Shown here: piece after piece, positions 25,643 through 33,410 of the stretch
How the letters are laid out: every line of letters starts with the position of its first letter
Position numbering within the stretch: position 1 is the stretch's first letter
DNA from: Streptomyces sp. NBC_01750
GTDB lineage: Bacteria > Actinomycetota > Actinomycetes > Streptomycetales > Streptomycetaceae
Length of the DNA: 64,000 bases
Assembly: GCF_035918095.1 (NCBI RefSeq)
Contig: NZ_CP109137.1
Span: forward strand, 8,062,001 to 8,126,000
Direction: 5' to 3'
Made by a program: the position numbers and the translations under genes
Notes under the pieces: model-generated
Databases searched by the model: none
What the model was told of the DNA's origin: nothing
The model's input: only the letters and a program-made list of their open reading frames with translations

Positions 25643-26503
25643 TCATCGGTACGTGTGGAAGCCCCGGCCCGACTTACGGCCGAGCAGACCCGCGTCGACC
25701 ATCCGGGCGAGCAGCGGCGGCGGTGCGTACAGCGGCTCGCGGAACTCCTCGTACATCGACTCCGCTATGGCCTGCGTGGTGTCCAGCCCGATGAGATCGG
25801 TCAGAGCCAGCGGACCGAGCGGATGGGCGCAGCCCAGGGTCATGCCCCGGTCGATGTCCTCGACCGACGCCGTACCGGATTCGACCATCCGTACCGCGGC
25901 CAGCAGGTAGGGAACGAGCAGGGCGTTGACGATGAACCCGGCACGGTCCCGGGCGCGGACGACCTGCTTGCCCAGCACATCGGAGGCGAACGCCTCCGCG
26001 CGCTGTGCGGTGCTCTCGCCGGTCAGCAGCGACGGCACCAGCTCGACCAGGGGCAGCACCGGGACGGGGTTGAAGAAGTGCAGGCCCACCACGTGTTCCG
26101 GCCGCGCCGTGGCCGCGGCCAGCCGGATCACCGGGATGGAGGAGGTGTTGGACGCCAGAATCGCGTCCTGGCGTTTCACGATCGCGTCGAGCCGGGCGAA
26201 GACCTCCACCTTCGCCGCTTCGTCCTCGGCGACGGCCTCCACAACCAGATCCCGGTCGGCCATCAGGTCCATGTCCGCGGTGGTCGCGATCCGGGCCAGC
26301 GCGGCATCCCGGTCCTCGGCGGACAGCTTCCCGGCGGCTGTGGCCCGGTCGAACGAGCCGGTGATACGTCTCTGCCCGGCGTCCGCTGCCGCACGGCTCG
26401 TCTCGACCACGATCACGTCTCGTCCCGCCCGTGCGCACACCTCGGCGATACCGGAACCCATGAGGCCGCAGCCCACGATCCCGATCCGTTCGATACCGGT
26501 CAT
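25643..26503 (-). CDS. 3-hydroxyacyl-CoA (3-hydroxybutyryl-CoA) dehydrogenase
   Basis: A 286-residue NAD-dependent dehydrogenase. The Rossmann loop GIVGCGLMGSGIAEV is at the start, SNTSSIPVI and LHFFNPVPVLPLVELV (with the catalytic His) lie mid-chain, and the C-terminal helical domain has DRAGFIVNALLVPYLLAA and GMTLGCAHPLGPLAL. It oxidises 3-hydroxyacyl-CoA to 3-oxoacyl-CoA. GAGGAG is 5 nt before the ATG. It is in line with the acyl-CoA operon, but a strong hairpin and a pair of direct repeats separate it from the gene before it, so it may have its own promoter. Confidence 0.92.
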   Translation of the reverse strand: MTGIERIGIVGCGLMGSGIAEVCARAGRDVIVVETSRAAADAGQRRITGSFDRATAAGKLSAEDRDAALARIATTADMDLMADRDLVVEAVAEDEAAKVEVFARLDAIVKRQDAILASNTSSIPVIRLAAATARPEHVVGLHFFNPVPVLPLVELVPSLLTGESTAQRAEAFASDVLGKQVVRARDRAGFIVNALLVPYLLAAVRMVESGTASVEDIDRGMTLGCAHPLGPLALTDLIGLDTTQAIAESMYEEFREPLYAPPPLLARMVDAGLLGRKSGRGFHTYR

Positions 26504-26532
26504 TCCTTCTCCTCGGGTATCTGTGACCGTCT

Positions 26533-26558
26533 TACGGGTCACGACCTACGGGTCACGA
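26533..26558 (-). promoter_or_regulatory. Pair of 12-bp direct repeats upstream of the hydroxyacyl-CoA dehydrogenase
   Basis: TACGGGTCACGA occurs at 26533-26544 and 26547-26558, 14 bp apart, about 30-55 bp upstream of the start codon and just past a terminator hairpin. A GTGACC at 26523 adds a partial inverse copy. This looks like a regulator-binding site in a promoter. Confidence 0.45.
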
Positions 26559-26578
26559 GCTGCGGGCGACCTGGCCGC

Positions 26579-26607
26579 CCGGGCCCGGTCGCGAGGACCG
26601 GGCCCGG
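26579..26607 (-). terminator. Terminator hairpin after the acyl-CoA dehydrogenase gene
   Basis: CCGGGCCCGGTC and GACCGGGCCCGG pair perfectly over 12 bp with a GCGAG loop, 15 nt past the stop at 26623. Confidence 0.75.
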
Positions 26608-26622
26608 CCGGCCCGCCTGCCT

Positions 26623-27795
26623 TCAGCCGGCGGAGGGCATCTGCAGAACGCCCGTGCCCCGCTTGACCAGTTCACCCGCGATGATGAGGCGCTGGATTTC
26701 GGAGGTGCCTTCCCAGATGCGGTCGACGCGCAGTTCGCGGTAGAGGCGCTCGACGGGGTAGGAGCGGTCGTAGCCGCGTCCGCCGAAGATCTGGACGCAC
26801 CGGTCGATGACCCGTCCGGCCGCCTCGCTCGCCGAGAGCTTGGCGATCGCCGCCTTGGCGTGCAGGGTCTTGCGGTCGGCCCGCCCTTCGTCCACCTCCC
26901 AGGCGACCTGATGGGTGTAGGCGCGGTTGACGGCGATGTCGACGGCGCAGTCGGCGAGCATGCCCTGGATGAGCTGGAAGTCGGCGATGGGTGAGCCGAA
27001 CTGGCGGCGCTCGACGGCCCAGTCGCGGGCCAGCTCCAGCGCCCGCTCGGCCGCGCCCGTCGTCCGCGCCGCGATCATCAGCCGCTCCTCGGTGAACCAG
27101 GACCGCGTGATGTCGTACCCGTTCCCGATGCCGCCGAGGACCGCGTCCTCGGGGACGTGAACATTCGTGAAGGTGAACTCTGGGTGCTCGTAGACGAAGG
27201 TGTGCATGAAGCGCGGCACTCGGGTCATCTGGATGCCGGGCGTTTCCTTGTCGACGAGGAACAGGGTCGGAGCCCGGTCCTCACCGGCAGCGGCCAGCAC
27301 GATCATGAAATCCGCGTGGTCTCCGACGGTGACGAACCACTTCTCGCCGTTCAGCACCCAGCCGCTGCCGGTCCGGGTCGCCGTGGTCTTCAGATTCTGC
27401 GGATCAGATCCGGCCTCGGGCTCGGTCACCGCGTAGCAGTCCCGGCGCCGTCCCTGGATGACGGGGACGAGGTACCGCTCGCGCTGCTCGGGCGTGCAGA
27501 AGCGCAGGGCGTTCGCCGGGCGCCACACCATGTCCCACAGGGCACCGGTGAGCCGGCCGAGCTCCTCCTGGACGGTGGCCTGCTCCAGGATCGTGAGGCC
27601 GGCACCGCCCCACTCCGCCGGCATGTTCACGGCCTGCAGCCCGCTGCCGAGCACGGCGTCGCGGATCTCGGCATGGGCCTGCGGGGGCAGGCCGTTGTTC
27701 TCCTCGCAGTCCAGCTCGTACTTCATGATGAAGTCGGTGAGCCCGCGCGCGGAGCTCTTGAGCTCCTCCTGACGGGCGGTGAGACGGAAGTCCAT
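26623..27795 (-). CDS. Acyl-CoA dehydrogenase (paralogue 1)
   Basis: A 390-residue FAD enzyme. CYAVTEPEAGSDPQ is the FAD/substrate signature, ERRQFGSPIADFQLIQGMLAD the C-terminal helix block, and DRIWEGTSEIQR the region with the usual catalytic Glu. It should form the 2,3-double bond in an acyl-CoA and pass electrons to ETF. Its second half is almost identical, in DNA too, to the paralogue 54 bp upstream, while the N-terminal halves differ, so substrates may differ. Last gene before a strong terminator. Confidence 0.93.
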   Translation of the reverse strand: MDFRLTARQEELKSSARGLTDFIMKYELDCEENNGLPPQAHAEIRDAVLGSGLQAVNMPAEWGGAGLTILEQATVQEELGRLTGALWDMVWRPANALRFCTPEQRERYLVPVIQGRRRDCYAVTEPEAGSDPQNLKTTATRTGSGWVLNGEKWFVTVGDHADFMIVLAAAGEDRAPTLFLVDKETPGIQMTRVPRFMHTFVYEHPEFTFTNVHVPEDAVLGGIGNGYDITRSWFTEERLMIAARTTGAAERALELARDWAVERRQFGSPIADFQLIQGMLADCAVDIAVNRAYTHQVAWEVDEGRADRKTLHAKAAIAKLSASEAAGRVIDRCVQIFGGRGYDRSYPVERLYRELRVDRIWEGTSEIQRLIIAGELVKRGTGVLQMPSAG

Positions 27796-27849
27796 GTCAT
27801 TCCTCGGAGTTGTCGGGTATGAACGTGTGCCGGCGTGCGGCGTGGGGCG

Positions 27850-29022
27850 TCAGGAGGCAGGTAGCGCGAGTGCCCTGGTGCCGCGTTTGATGAGCTCGTT
27901 GGCGATGATGAGGCGCTGGATCTCGGAGGTGCCTTCCCAGATGCGGTCGACGCGCAGTTCGCGGTAGAGGCGCTCGACGGGGTAGGAGCGGTCGTAGCCG
28001 CGTCCGCCGAAGATCTGGACGCACCGGTCGATGACCCGTCCCGCTGCCTCGCTCGCGGCGAGTTTCGCCGTCGATGCCTTGGCGTGGAGGGTCTTGCGGT
28101 CGGTGTGCGGCTGGTCGGCTTCCCAGGCGACCTGGTGGGTGTAGGCGCGGTTGACGGCGATGTCGACGGCGCAGTCGGCGAGCATGCCCTGGATGAGCTG
28201 GAAGTCGGCGATGGGTGAGCCGAACTGGCGGCGCTCGACGGCCCAGTCGCGGGCCAGCTCCAGTGCCCGCTCGGCCGCGCCCGTGGTCCGCGCGGCGATC
28301 ATCAGCCGCTCGTCGGTGAACCACTCCTTGGTCAGTTCGTAGCCGTTGCCGACGCCGCCGAGCACGTCCTCGTCGGGGACGAAGACATCGGTGAAGGTGA
28401 ACTCGGGGTGCCCGTTCACCGCGGAGTGCATGAACCGCGGCACGCGCGTCATCTCGACGCCGGGCGCATGCTTGTCCACGAAGAACAGAGTTGCCGCGCG
28501 CTCCTTGCCCGCATCGGCCTGCACCAGCAGGAAGTCGGCGATGTCACCGCAGGTCACGAACCATTTCTCGCCGTTCAGCCGCCAGCCGCCGATGGTGCGG
28601 TCGGCGGTGCTGGTGCCCGAGCCGGGGTCGGAGCCCGCTCCCGGTTCGGTCACCGCGAACGCGTCGAACCGCTCGCCCCGGATGACGGGAAGCAGATACT
28701 TCTCCCGCTGCTCCTCGGTGCCGTACGCCAGCACGTTGGCGGGGCGCCAGGGAATGTCCCAGAGGCAGTTGGTGACCTTGCCGAATTCCTCCTCGACGAT
28801 GACCTGGTCCAGCAAGGAGAGGCCGGGACCGCCCCATTTCGCCGGCATGTTGATCGCGTACACGCCGGCGTCGATCGCGGCACGGGTCAGCTCGCGGACC
28901 GTGTCGGCGGGCAGCGGACCGCCGGCCTCCTCGGACTGGTCCTCGTACTGCATCAGCAGCCGCGCATACGCGGCGGCCCGCGCCTTGAGGTCGGCCTGCT
29001 CGGGTGTGTAGCGGAAGTCCAT
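27850..29022 (-). CDS. Acyl-CoA dehydrogenase (paralogue 2)
   Basis: A 390-residue acyl-CoA dehydrogenase of the same length and layout as its downstream neighbour. AFAVTEPGAGSDPG is the FAD/substrate motif and DRIWEGTSEIQR carries the expected catalytic Glu. From ARTTGAAERALELARDWAVE to near the C-terminus the two paralogues differ at few positions, whereas the first 230 residues diverge clearly (for example LLMQYEDQSEEAGGPL against FIMKYELDCEENNGLP). It sits between the acyl-CoA synthetase and paralogue 1 in the operon. Confidence 0.93.
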   Translation of the reverse strand: MDFRYTPEQADLKARAAAYARLLMQYEDQSEEAGGPLPADTVRELTRAAIDAGVYAINMPAKWGGPGLSLLDQVIVEEEFGKVTNCLWDIPWRPANVLAYGTEEQREKYLLPVIRGERFDAFAVTEPGAGSDPGSGTSTADRTIGGWRLNGEKWFVTCGDIADFLLVQADAGKERAATLFFVDKHAPGVEMTRVPRFMHSAVNGHPEFTFTDVFVPDEDVLGGVGNGYELTKEWFTDERLMIAARTTGAAERALELARDWAVERRQFGSPIADFQLIQGMLADCAVDIAVNRAYTHQVAWEADQPHTDRKTLHAKASTAKLAASEAAGRVIDRCVQIFGGRGYDRSYPVERLYRELRVDRIWEGTSEIQRLIIANELIKRGTRALALPAS

Positions 29023-29060
29023 GATGTCCTCCGAAAACGGTGATGAGGGGAAGTGGGGCG

Positions 29061-31121
29061 TCAGGCGAGTACGGCCCGGGCATCGAGGGCCAGTACGCCT
29101 TCCGGGCGGACCAGCAGCGGGTTGACCTCGAGTTCGGCGATCTCCGGGTGCGCGGCGGCGACGGCGGTGATGCGTTCGATGACGGCGGCCGCGGCGGCCA
29201 CGTCGACGGCCGGGCGGCCGCGGACGCCTGACAGCAGCGCGGCGGTACGCAAACCTCGCAGCAGGGTCTCGGCGCGCCGGGCCGGGACGGGGGCGAGCGA
29301 GAAGGCGACATCGTGCAGCGCCTCGGTGAGGACGCCGCCGAGCCCGACCATGGCGACCGGACCGAACTGCGGATCCCGGTTCACCCCCACGATCAGCTCG
29401 ATGCCGTCCGTGAGGTCGGCCATCGCCTCGACCGAGTAGGAGGGAGCGCCGAGCCTGGCGTGCATGTCCCGGTAGGCGGCGAGGAGCGCATCCCGGTCGG
29501 CCAGTCGCAGGGCCACGCCGCCCGCGTCGGACTTGTGCAGTACGTGCAGGGCTTTGAGCACGTACGGACCGTCGAACTCCTCGGCCGCGGCGAGCAGTCC
29601 GGCCTCATCGGTGATCTCGCGCGCCGGCGGGAACGGCACCCCCGCCGCGCTGAGGAGTTTCCGGACACCGTGGTACCCGGTATCCGCAAGCGGGGCCGCC
29701 GCCGGTGGCAGCGGGGCGACACCGGGCGGACCGGCCGCCTCGCGGAGCGTCATCGCCGCAAGAGCGCGGGCGGCGTCCTCGGTGCAGGAGAACACCGGTA
29801 TCCCGGCGTCGGCCAGCACCTGGCAGCTCGTCGACCGCGGATACATCGACTGCACGACAAGCGGCTTGGGTGTTGCCCTCCGGTGTGTGACGATCGCCCG
29901 GGCCGCCCGCAACTCGCCCTCGGCGAGCGCGGATCCGCCGCCGCCGAGGCCGTTTTCGGAAGCGGCGTAGCCGCCGAAGTAGCCCGTCATCAGGACGGCG
30001 TCGACCTCGTCGGTGGCGAGCAGTTCGCCGACCGTGTCGGCGTAGGACCCGGGATTCTGCTCGCCCATCCCGGCCAGGTCGACGGGGTTGCCGACCGCGG
30101 ACTGCTCCCACAGCACGGTTCTCAGCTTTTCCTGGGCCGCTGCCCGGAGTTCGGGCACCTCAAGACCGGCGTCCTCGGTGGCGTCGGCGGCGATGGCGCC
30201 ATGACCTCCACCGTCCGTGAAGACCGCGGTACGCCGTCCGCTCGTACGGGGGCCGGATTTGAGCGCGGCGAGGACGACGGTCATCTCGCGTGGCGTGGAG
30301 ACGAGTTGCACTCCGGCGTCACGGCAGGCGGCGGCCACGACGTCGGACGACGTGGTGAGGGCGCCGGTGTGCGACTGGGCGCTGCGGGCCGAGGCGGTGC
30401 CGCGGCCGGCGGTGAGCAGTACGACCGGCTTTCCTGCCGCGGCGGCGGCCCGGGCGAAGGCGCGGCCGTCGCCGAAGTCCTCGGCGTACACGGCGATGGC
30501 CCGGGTGGGCTCGTGCCGCGCACAGTCCTCGACGAGGTCGACGAGGGTGACATCGGCCTGGTTGCCGAGGGAGACGAAGCGGGAGAAGCCGAGGCCGTGC
30601 GGCGCGCAGCGGAGCTGGAGCTCGAGGGCGAGGTTGCCGCTCTGGCTCAGCAGGGCGATATCGCCGGGCGCGAAGGTGTCCGAGGCGAGGTACAGCTGGG
30701 TGGTGTTGTCCGCGATCCCGAGGCAGTTGGGGCCGACGAGGACGGCTCCGGCGGCGCGTACGCGGTCGGCGATCGCCCGCTGGCGGGCCAGTCCGGCCGG
30801 GCCGGTTTCGGCGAAGCCGGCGGTGATGCCGACGATCGCCCGTGCTCCGCAGGCCAGGGCGTCGTCGACGGCGGCCTCAAAACCGGGGCCCGGTACGGAG
30901 ATCACCACCAGGTCGACGGGCTCGCCGATCTCCGCGAGGCTGGTGGCCGCGGCGCGGCCGAGGACCGTACCGCCGCGCCGGTTCACCAGGTGCACGGGCC
31001 GCCGGCCGGGGTCGCGCAGCGCCTGTGAGGCCACCGCGTGTCCGTACTTCGCCGGGTCGTTGCTGGCGCCGACCACGGCGACGGACTTGGGGTCGAAGAG
31101 TGCGGTCAGATCACGTCCCAT
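29061..31121 (-). CDS. ADP-forming acyl-CoA synthetase (acetate--CoA ligase family, fused)
   Basis: A 686-residue fusion of both subunits of NDP-forming acyl-CoA synthetases. Residues about 1-130 are the CoA-binding Rossmann domain (VAVVGASNDPAKYG), then the succinyl-CoA-ligase-like domains with the His that is phosphorylated (AQSHTGAL, near residue 249). The ATP-grasp domain is C-terminal (YVLKALHVLHKSDAGGVAL and ELEVNPLLVRPEG). It activates a carboxylate to its CoA thioester, which suits the dehydrogenases downstream. One base separates it from the ferredoxin gene. Confidence 0.92.
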   Translation of the reverse strand: MGRDLTALFDPKSVAVVGASNDPAKYGHAVASQALRDPGRRPVHLVNRRGGTVLGRAAATSLAEIGEPVDLVVISVPGPGFEAAVDDALACGARAIVGITAGFAETGPAGLARQRAIADRVRAAGAVLVGPNCLGIADNTTQLYLASDTFAPGDIALLSQSGNLALELQLRCAPHGLGFSRFVSLGNQADVTLVDLVEDCARHEPTRAIAVYAEDFGDGRAFARAAAAAGKPVVLLTAGRGTASARSAQSHTGALTTSSDVVAAACRDAGVQLVSTPREMTVVLAALKSGPRTSGRRTAVFTDGGGHGAIAADATEDAGLEVPELRAAAQEKLRTVLWEQSAVGNPVDLAGMGEQNPGSYADTVGELLATDEVDAVLMTGYFGGYAASENGLGGGGSALAEGELRAARAIVTHRRATPKPLVVQSMYPRSTSCQVLADAGIPVFSCTEDAARALAAMTLREAAGPPGVAPLPPAAAPLADTGYHGVRKLLSAAGVPFPPAREITDEAGLLAAAEEFDGPYVLKALHVLHKSDAGGVALRLADRDALLAAYRDMHARLGAPSYSVEAMADLTDGIELIVGVNRDPQFGPVAMVGLGGVLTEALHDVAFSLAPVPARRAETLLRGLRTAALLSGVRGRPAVDVAAAAAVIERITAVAAAHPEIAELEVNPLLVRPEGVLALDARAVLA

Positions 31122-31122
31122 G

Positions 31123-31314
31123 TCACTTCTCCAGCCGCAGGGCGGAGTTGGGGCAGGATTCGGCGCAGGCGCGGGCCGCGTCCTCGCCGCCGTCCGGCAC
31201 CGGTACGGCGACGACGCTCGCGTAGCCCCATTCGTCGAGCTCGACGAGGCCGGGGGAGTGCTCCTGGCAGAGGCCGTAGCCCTGGCAGCGTGTGGAGTCC
31301 AGAAGGAGTTTCAC
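31123..31314 (-). CDS. Small ferredoxin (P450/Rieske-type, single cluster)
   Basis: A 63-residue ferredoxin. Cys spacing is C-x5-C (RCQGYGLCQ) near the N-terminus and a CAESCP block near the C-terminus, as in [3Fe-4S]/[4Fe-4S] ferredoxins that serve monooxygenases. GTG 31314 overlaps the stop of the NuoF-like gene by four bases, so the two proteins are made together. Such ferredoxins carry single electrons from an NAD(P)H flavoprotein to an oxygenase; the Rieske oxygenase across the divergent promoter is the obvious candidate. Confidence 0.88.
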   Translation of the reverse strand: MKLLLDSTRCQGYGLCQEHSPGLVELDEWGYASVVAVPVPDGGEDAARACAESCPNSALRLEK

Positions 31315-32621
31315 GGTGTTCCTTTCAGCGCGGGCACGGGGGAGGAGCCGGGCAGTGGGGCATCGGACGCGGGCGCGTCCATGACCTCCGGTACGGGCAC
31401 GGAGAACCTGTGGCCGCCGCTGGGAGGGTTTGCGTCGCAGGCCGGACAGGGGGTGCCGAGGTGGGCCCGAACGGATTCGGGGAAGGCGAGCAGGAGGCTT
31501 CCGGCGGTGCCCGCGGCGGCGTCGAGCAGGCCGCACGCGCCGCGCCCGGGCAGGCCGGACGACCACCGGAGCAGCCGTTCGACGCAGTCGGGCCCGGCTG
31601 TGCCGGCGGTCATCCGGTGCAGGGTGTCGCTTATCGCGGCCGTGCCCGACATACAGACGCCGCACTGCCGTGCGCTCTCGGCCGCGAGATGGTCCAGGGC
31701 GTCGGCGGCGACCGCCACCGGGCACTCGCCCGGGGCGAGGAAGCGGATGGCTCCGCAGCCCAGCGCCGTGCCGGCGGCGGTGAGTGCGCCGGGATCGAGC
31801 GGGAGGCCGAGCGATCCGGCGCCGATCAGCCCGCCGAAGAGCCCGCCCATGAGCGCCCCGGTGGCGTCGGGAGTGCCCTGGGCCGCGGCCAGCGTCGCCA
31901 GCGTGGAGCCGTAAGGGACTTCGGTGAGCAGCGCAGTGCCGTTGCGGCCGGACAGGGTCAGCAGCGTGGTACGGGAGATCCGGCGGCGCAGCTCCGGCCG
32001 GGCGGCGATGAGGGCGATACGGGCCAGCGTCTCGACATTGGAGACGAGTGTCGGCTCGTCCCCGACTCCTCGCTCGAACGGCCGGGGCGGCTTGGCGGTG
32101 GGCAGGGCCGGTCCGCCGTTGATCCTCCGTACGGCCGCGGTCTCCTCGCCGGCGACGTAGGTGTGTCCGGTCTCGATCACCTCGACCGGCAGCCGCGGCG
32201 GCCGCTCCGCGAGAGCCTGGCGAACGCGTGCGCCGGCGTAGGGGTCGGAGAGGTAGACGTAGCCCCGTACGGCTCCGGTGATCGCGGCGGCGGCGACGAG
32301 GCCGTCCAGGACGAGATGGGGCCGGGCCCGCAGCAGCCAGCGGTCCTTGACCGAGCCCGGCTCGCCCTCTTCCCCGTTCGCCACCACCACCGGAGCACCG
32401 CCGGCGGCACGGACGGTCCGCAGCTTCACGGCGACCGGGAATCCGGCGCCGCCGCGGCCGCGCAGCCCGGCCGCCTCGATATGGGCCATCAGCACATCCG
32501 GGCTCACCGCGTCCCGGTAGCCGCCCTCCGAGGCGTACGCCTCGGCGCTCTCCGCCACGGTCGGTGCCGCTCCGAGCAGGGAGCCCGTCCGGGCCGGTAC
32601 CTGGGACCTGATCCCGGTCAT
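31311..32621 (-). CDS. NuoF-like NADH/FMN flavoprotein
   Basis: A 436-residue protein of the NADH-dehydrogenase 51-kDa (NuoF) family, standing alone with no other complex I gene. The FMN/NADH site is clear: GLRGRGGAGFPVAVKL, NGEEGEPGSVKDR, YVAGEETAAV and LVSNVETLARI. The Fe-S region is altered: NuoF has C-x2-C-x2-C plus a distant Cys, here QCGVCMSG lacks the third Cys while the last (RGACGLLDA) is kept, and an extra CPAC follows. It probably passes electrons from NADH to the ferredoxin made from the next, overlapping gene. It overlaps the preceding 136-aa gene by four bases. Confidence 0.85.
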   Translation of the reverse strand: MTGIRSQVPARTGSLLGAAPTVAESAEAYASEGGYRDAVSPDVLMAHIEAAGLRGRGGAGFPVAVKLRTVRAAGGAPVVVANGEEGEPGSVKDRWLLRARPHLVLDGLVAAAAITGAVRGYVYLSDPYAGARVRQALAERPPRLPVEVIETGHTYVAGEETAAVRRINGGPALPTAKPPRPFERGVGDEPTLVSNVETLARIALIAARPELRRRISRTTLLTLSGRNGTALLTEVPYGSTLATLAAAQGTPDATGALMGGLFGGLIGAGSLGLPLDPGALTAAGTALGCGAIRFLAPGECPVAVAADALDHLAAESARQCGVCMSGTAAISDTLHRMTAGTAGPDCVERLLRWSSGLPGRGACGLLDAAAGTAGSLLLAFPESVRAHLGTPCPACDANPPSGGHRFSVPVPEVMDAPASDAPLPGSSPVPALKGTP

Positions 32622-33028
32622 CCCCGGCCTCCTTCCGCTACATGGGTACGCAGGGTGCGCACCGCGCTTTCGAGGGCTGTGCGGTCCGCCGCGGTCCGGC
32701 CGTACCCGGGTCCCGGAAGGCCGATGAGCATGCGGTGGTGGTCGAGCACCACCTCTCCCGCGAGCAGGGCGGCCCGGCGGTCGCCCGGGCGGGAGCCGTC
32801 GGCGACGGCGGTCACCAGATCGGTGACTTCCGCGAGATAGCGCAGCCAGCCGCGCTGGCTGCCGTGCAGGATCAGGGTCTCCACGCGGCGGCGCTCGGCG
32901 GCCGCCAGTTCTGATGGCGTCGCGGCCGCACCCCACGCACGGGTGCGCAGGGCGGCGACGGTGGGGGGCAGCTCCCGCTCCGGTTCGGGGGTGAGCCCGA
33001 GCCAGACGAGACTCCGACGACCGCTCAT
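32618..33028 (-). CDS. Conserved protein of unknown function, first gene of the operon
   Basis: A 136-residue protein, probably helical, with no signal peptide or recognised domain. GGAGG lies 6 nt before the ATG. Blocks include RSLVWLGLTPEPERELP and HGSQRGWLRYLAEVTDLVTAV. It is coupled to the NuoF-like gene by a four-base overlap, so it may be an assembly or partner protein of that flavoprotein. No function is assigned. Confidence 0.6.
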   Translation of the reverse strand: MSGRRSLVWLGLTPEPERELPPTVAALRTRAWGAAATPSELAAAERRRVETLILHGSQRGWLRYLAEVTDLVTAVADGSRPGDRRAALLAGEVVLDHHRMLIGLPGPGYGRTAADRTALESAVRTLRTHVAEGGRG

Positions 33029-33410
33029 GCCTGCCTCCGGGAGGAATGGGAGAGCCGTCACGGCCGACGGGGCGGGCGGGAGCCAGGGGTGCGAGGTGCG
33101 CTGTCTATGGCTCACTGCCGTGGACCGGGGTGCCGTGCGACGGGGGATTCGGCTGTACGGACCGGGCGTGGCGCCCGGGAAGCTGCCGGCGTCCGGTCCG
33201 ACGGAAAACGACAAACGCGGGGAGCAGCTATGTGGACTACGCTAACTAATCAGTTAGTCAGTCCACAAGTCTTGACACTGAGGAAACGCGGCAGCAATCT
33301 GACTGACCAATTAGTCAGCGCGGCTTTCCCGGTGTCTCACCACGGCCCGCGGACAGCCCTGGGCCGCCTCAACACCGATCGCCGCATATGCGGCATGGAG
33401 GAGTCAGCCG
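33029..33410. promoter_or_regulatory. Divergent control region between the acyl-CoA operon and the Rieske/amine operon
   Basis: A 382-bp gap without a gene. A promoter for the plus-strand operon is likely at TTGACA (33272-33277) with a weak CAATCT (33295-33300) 17 bp on. It is bracketed by two related 14-mers of form TRACYAATYAGTYA: TAACTAATCAGTTA at 33243-33256 and TGACCAATTAGTCA at 33304-33317. The AT-rich palindromes stand out in this GC-rich DNA and look like a TetR- or MarR-type operator pair. Confidence 0.65.
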
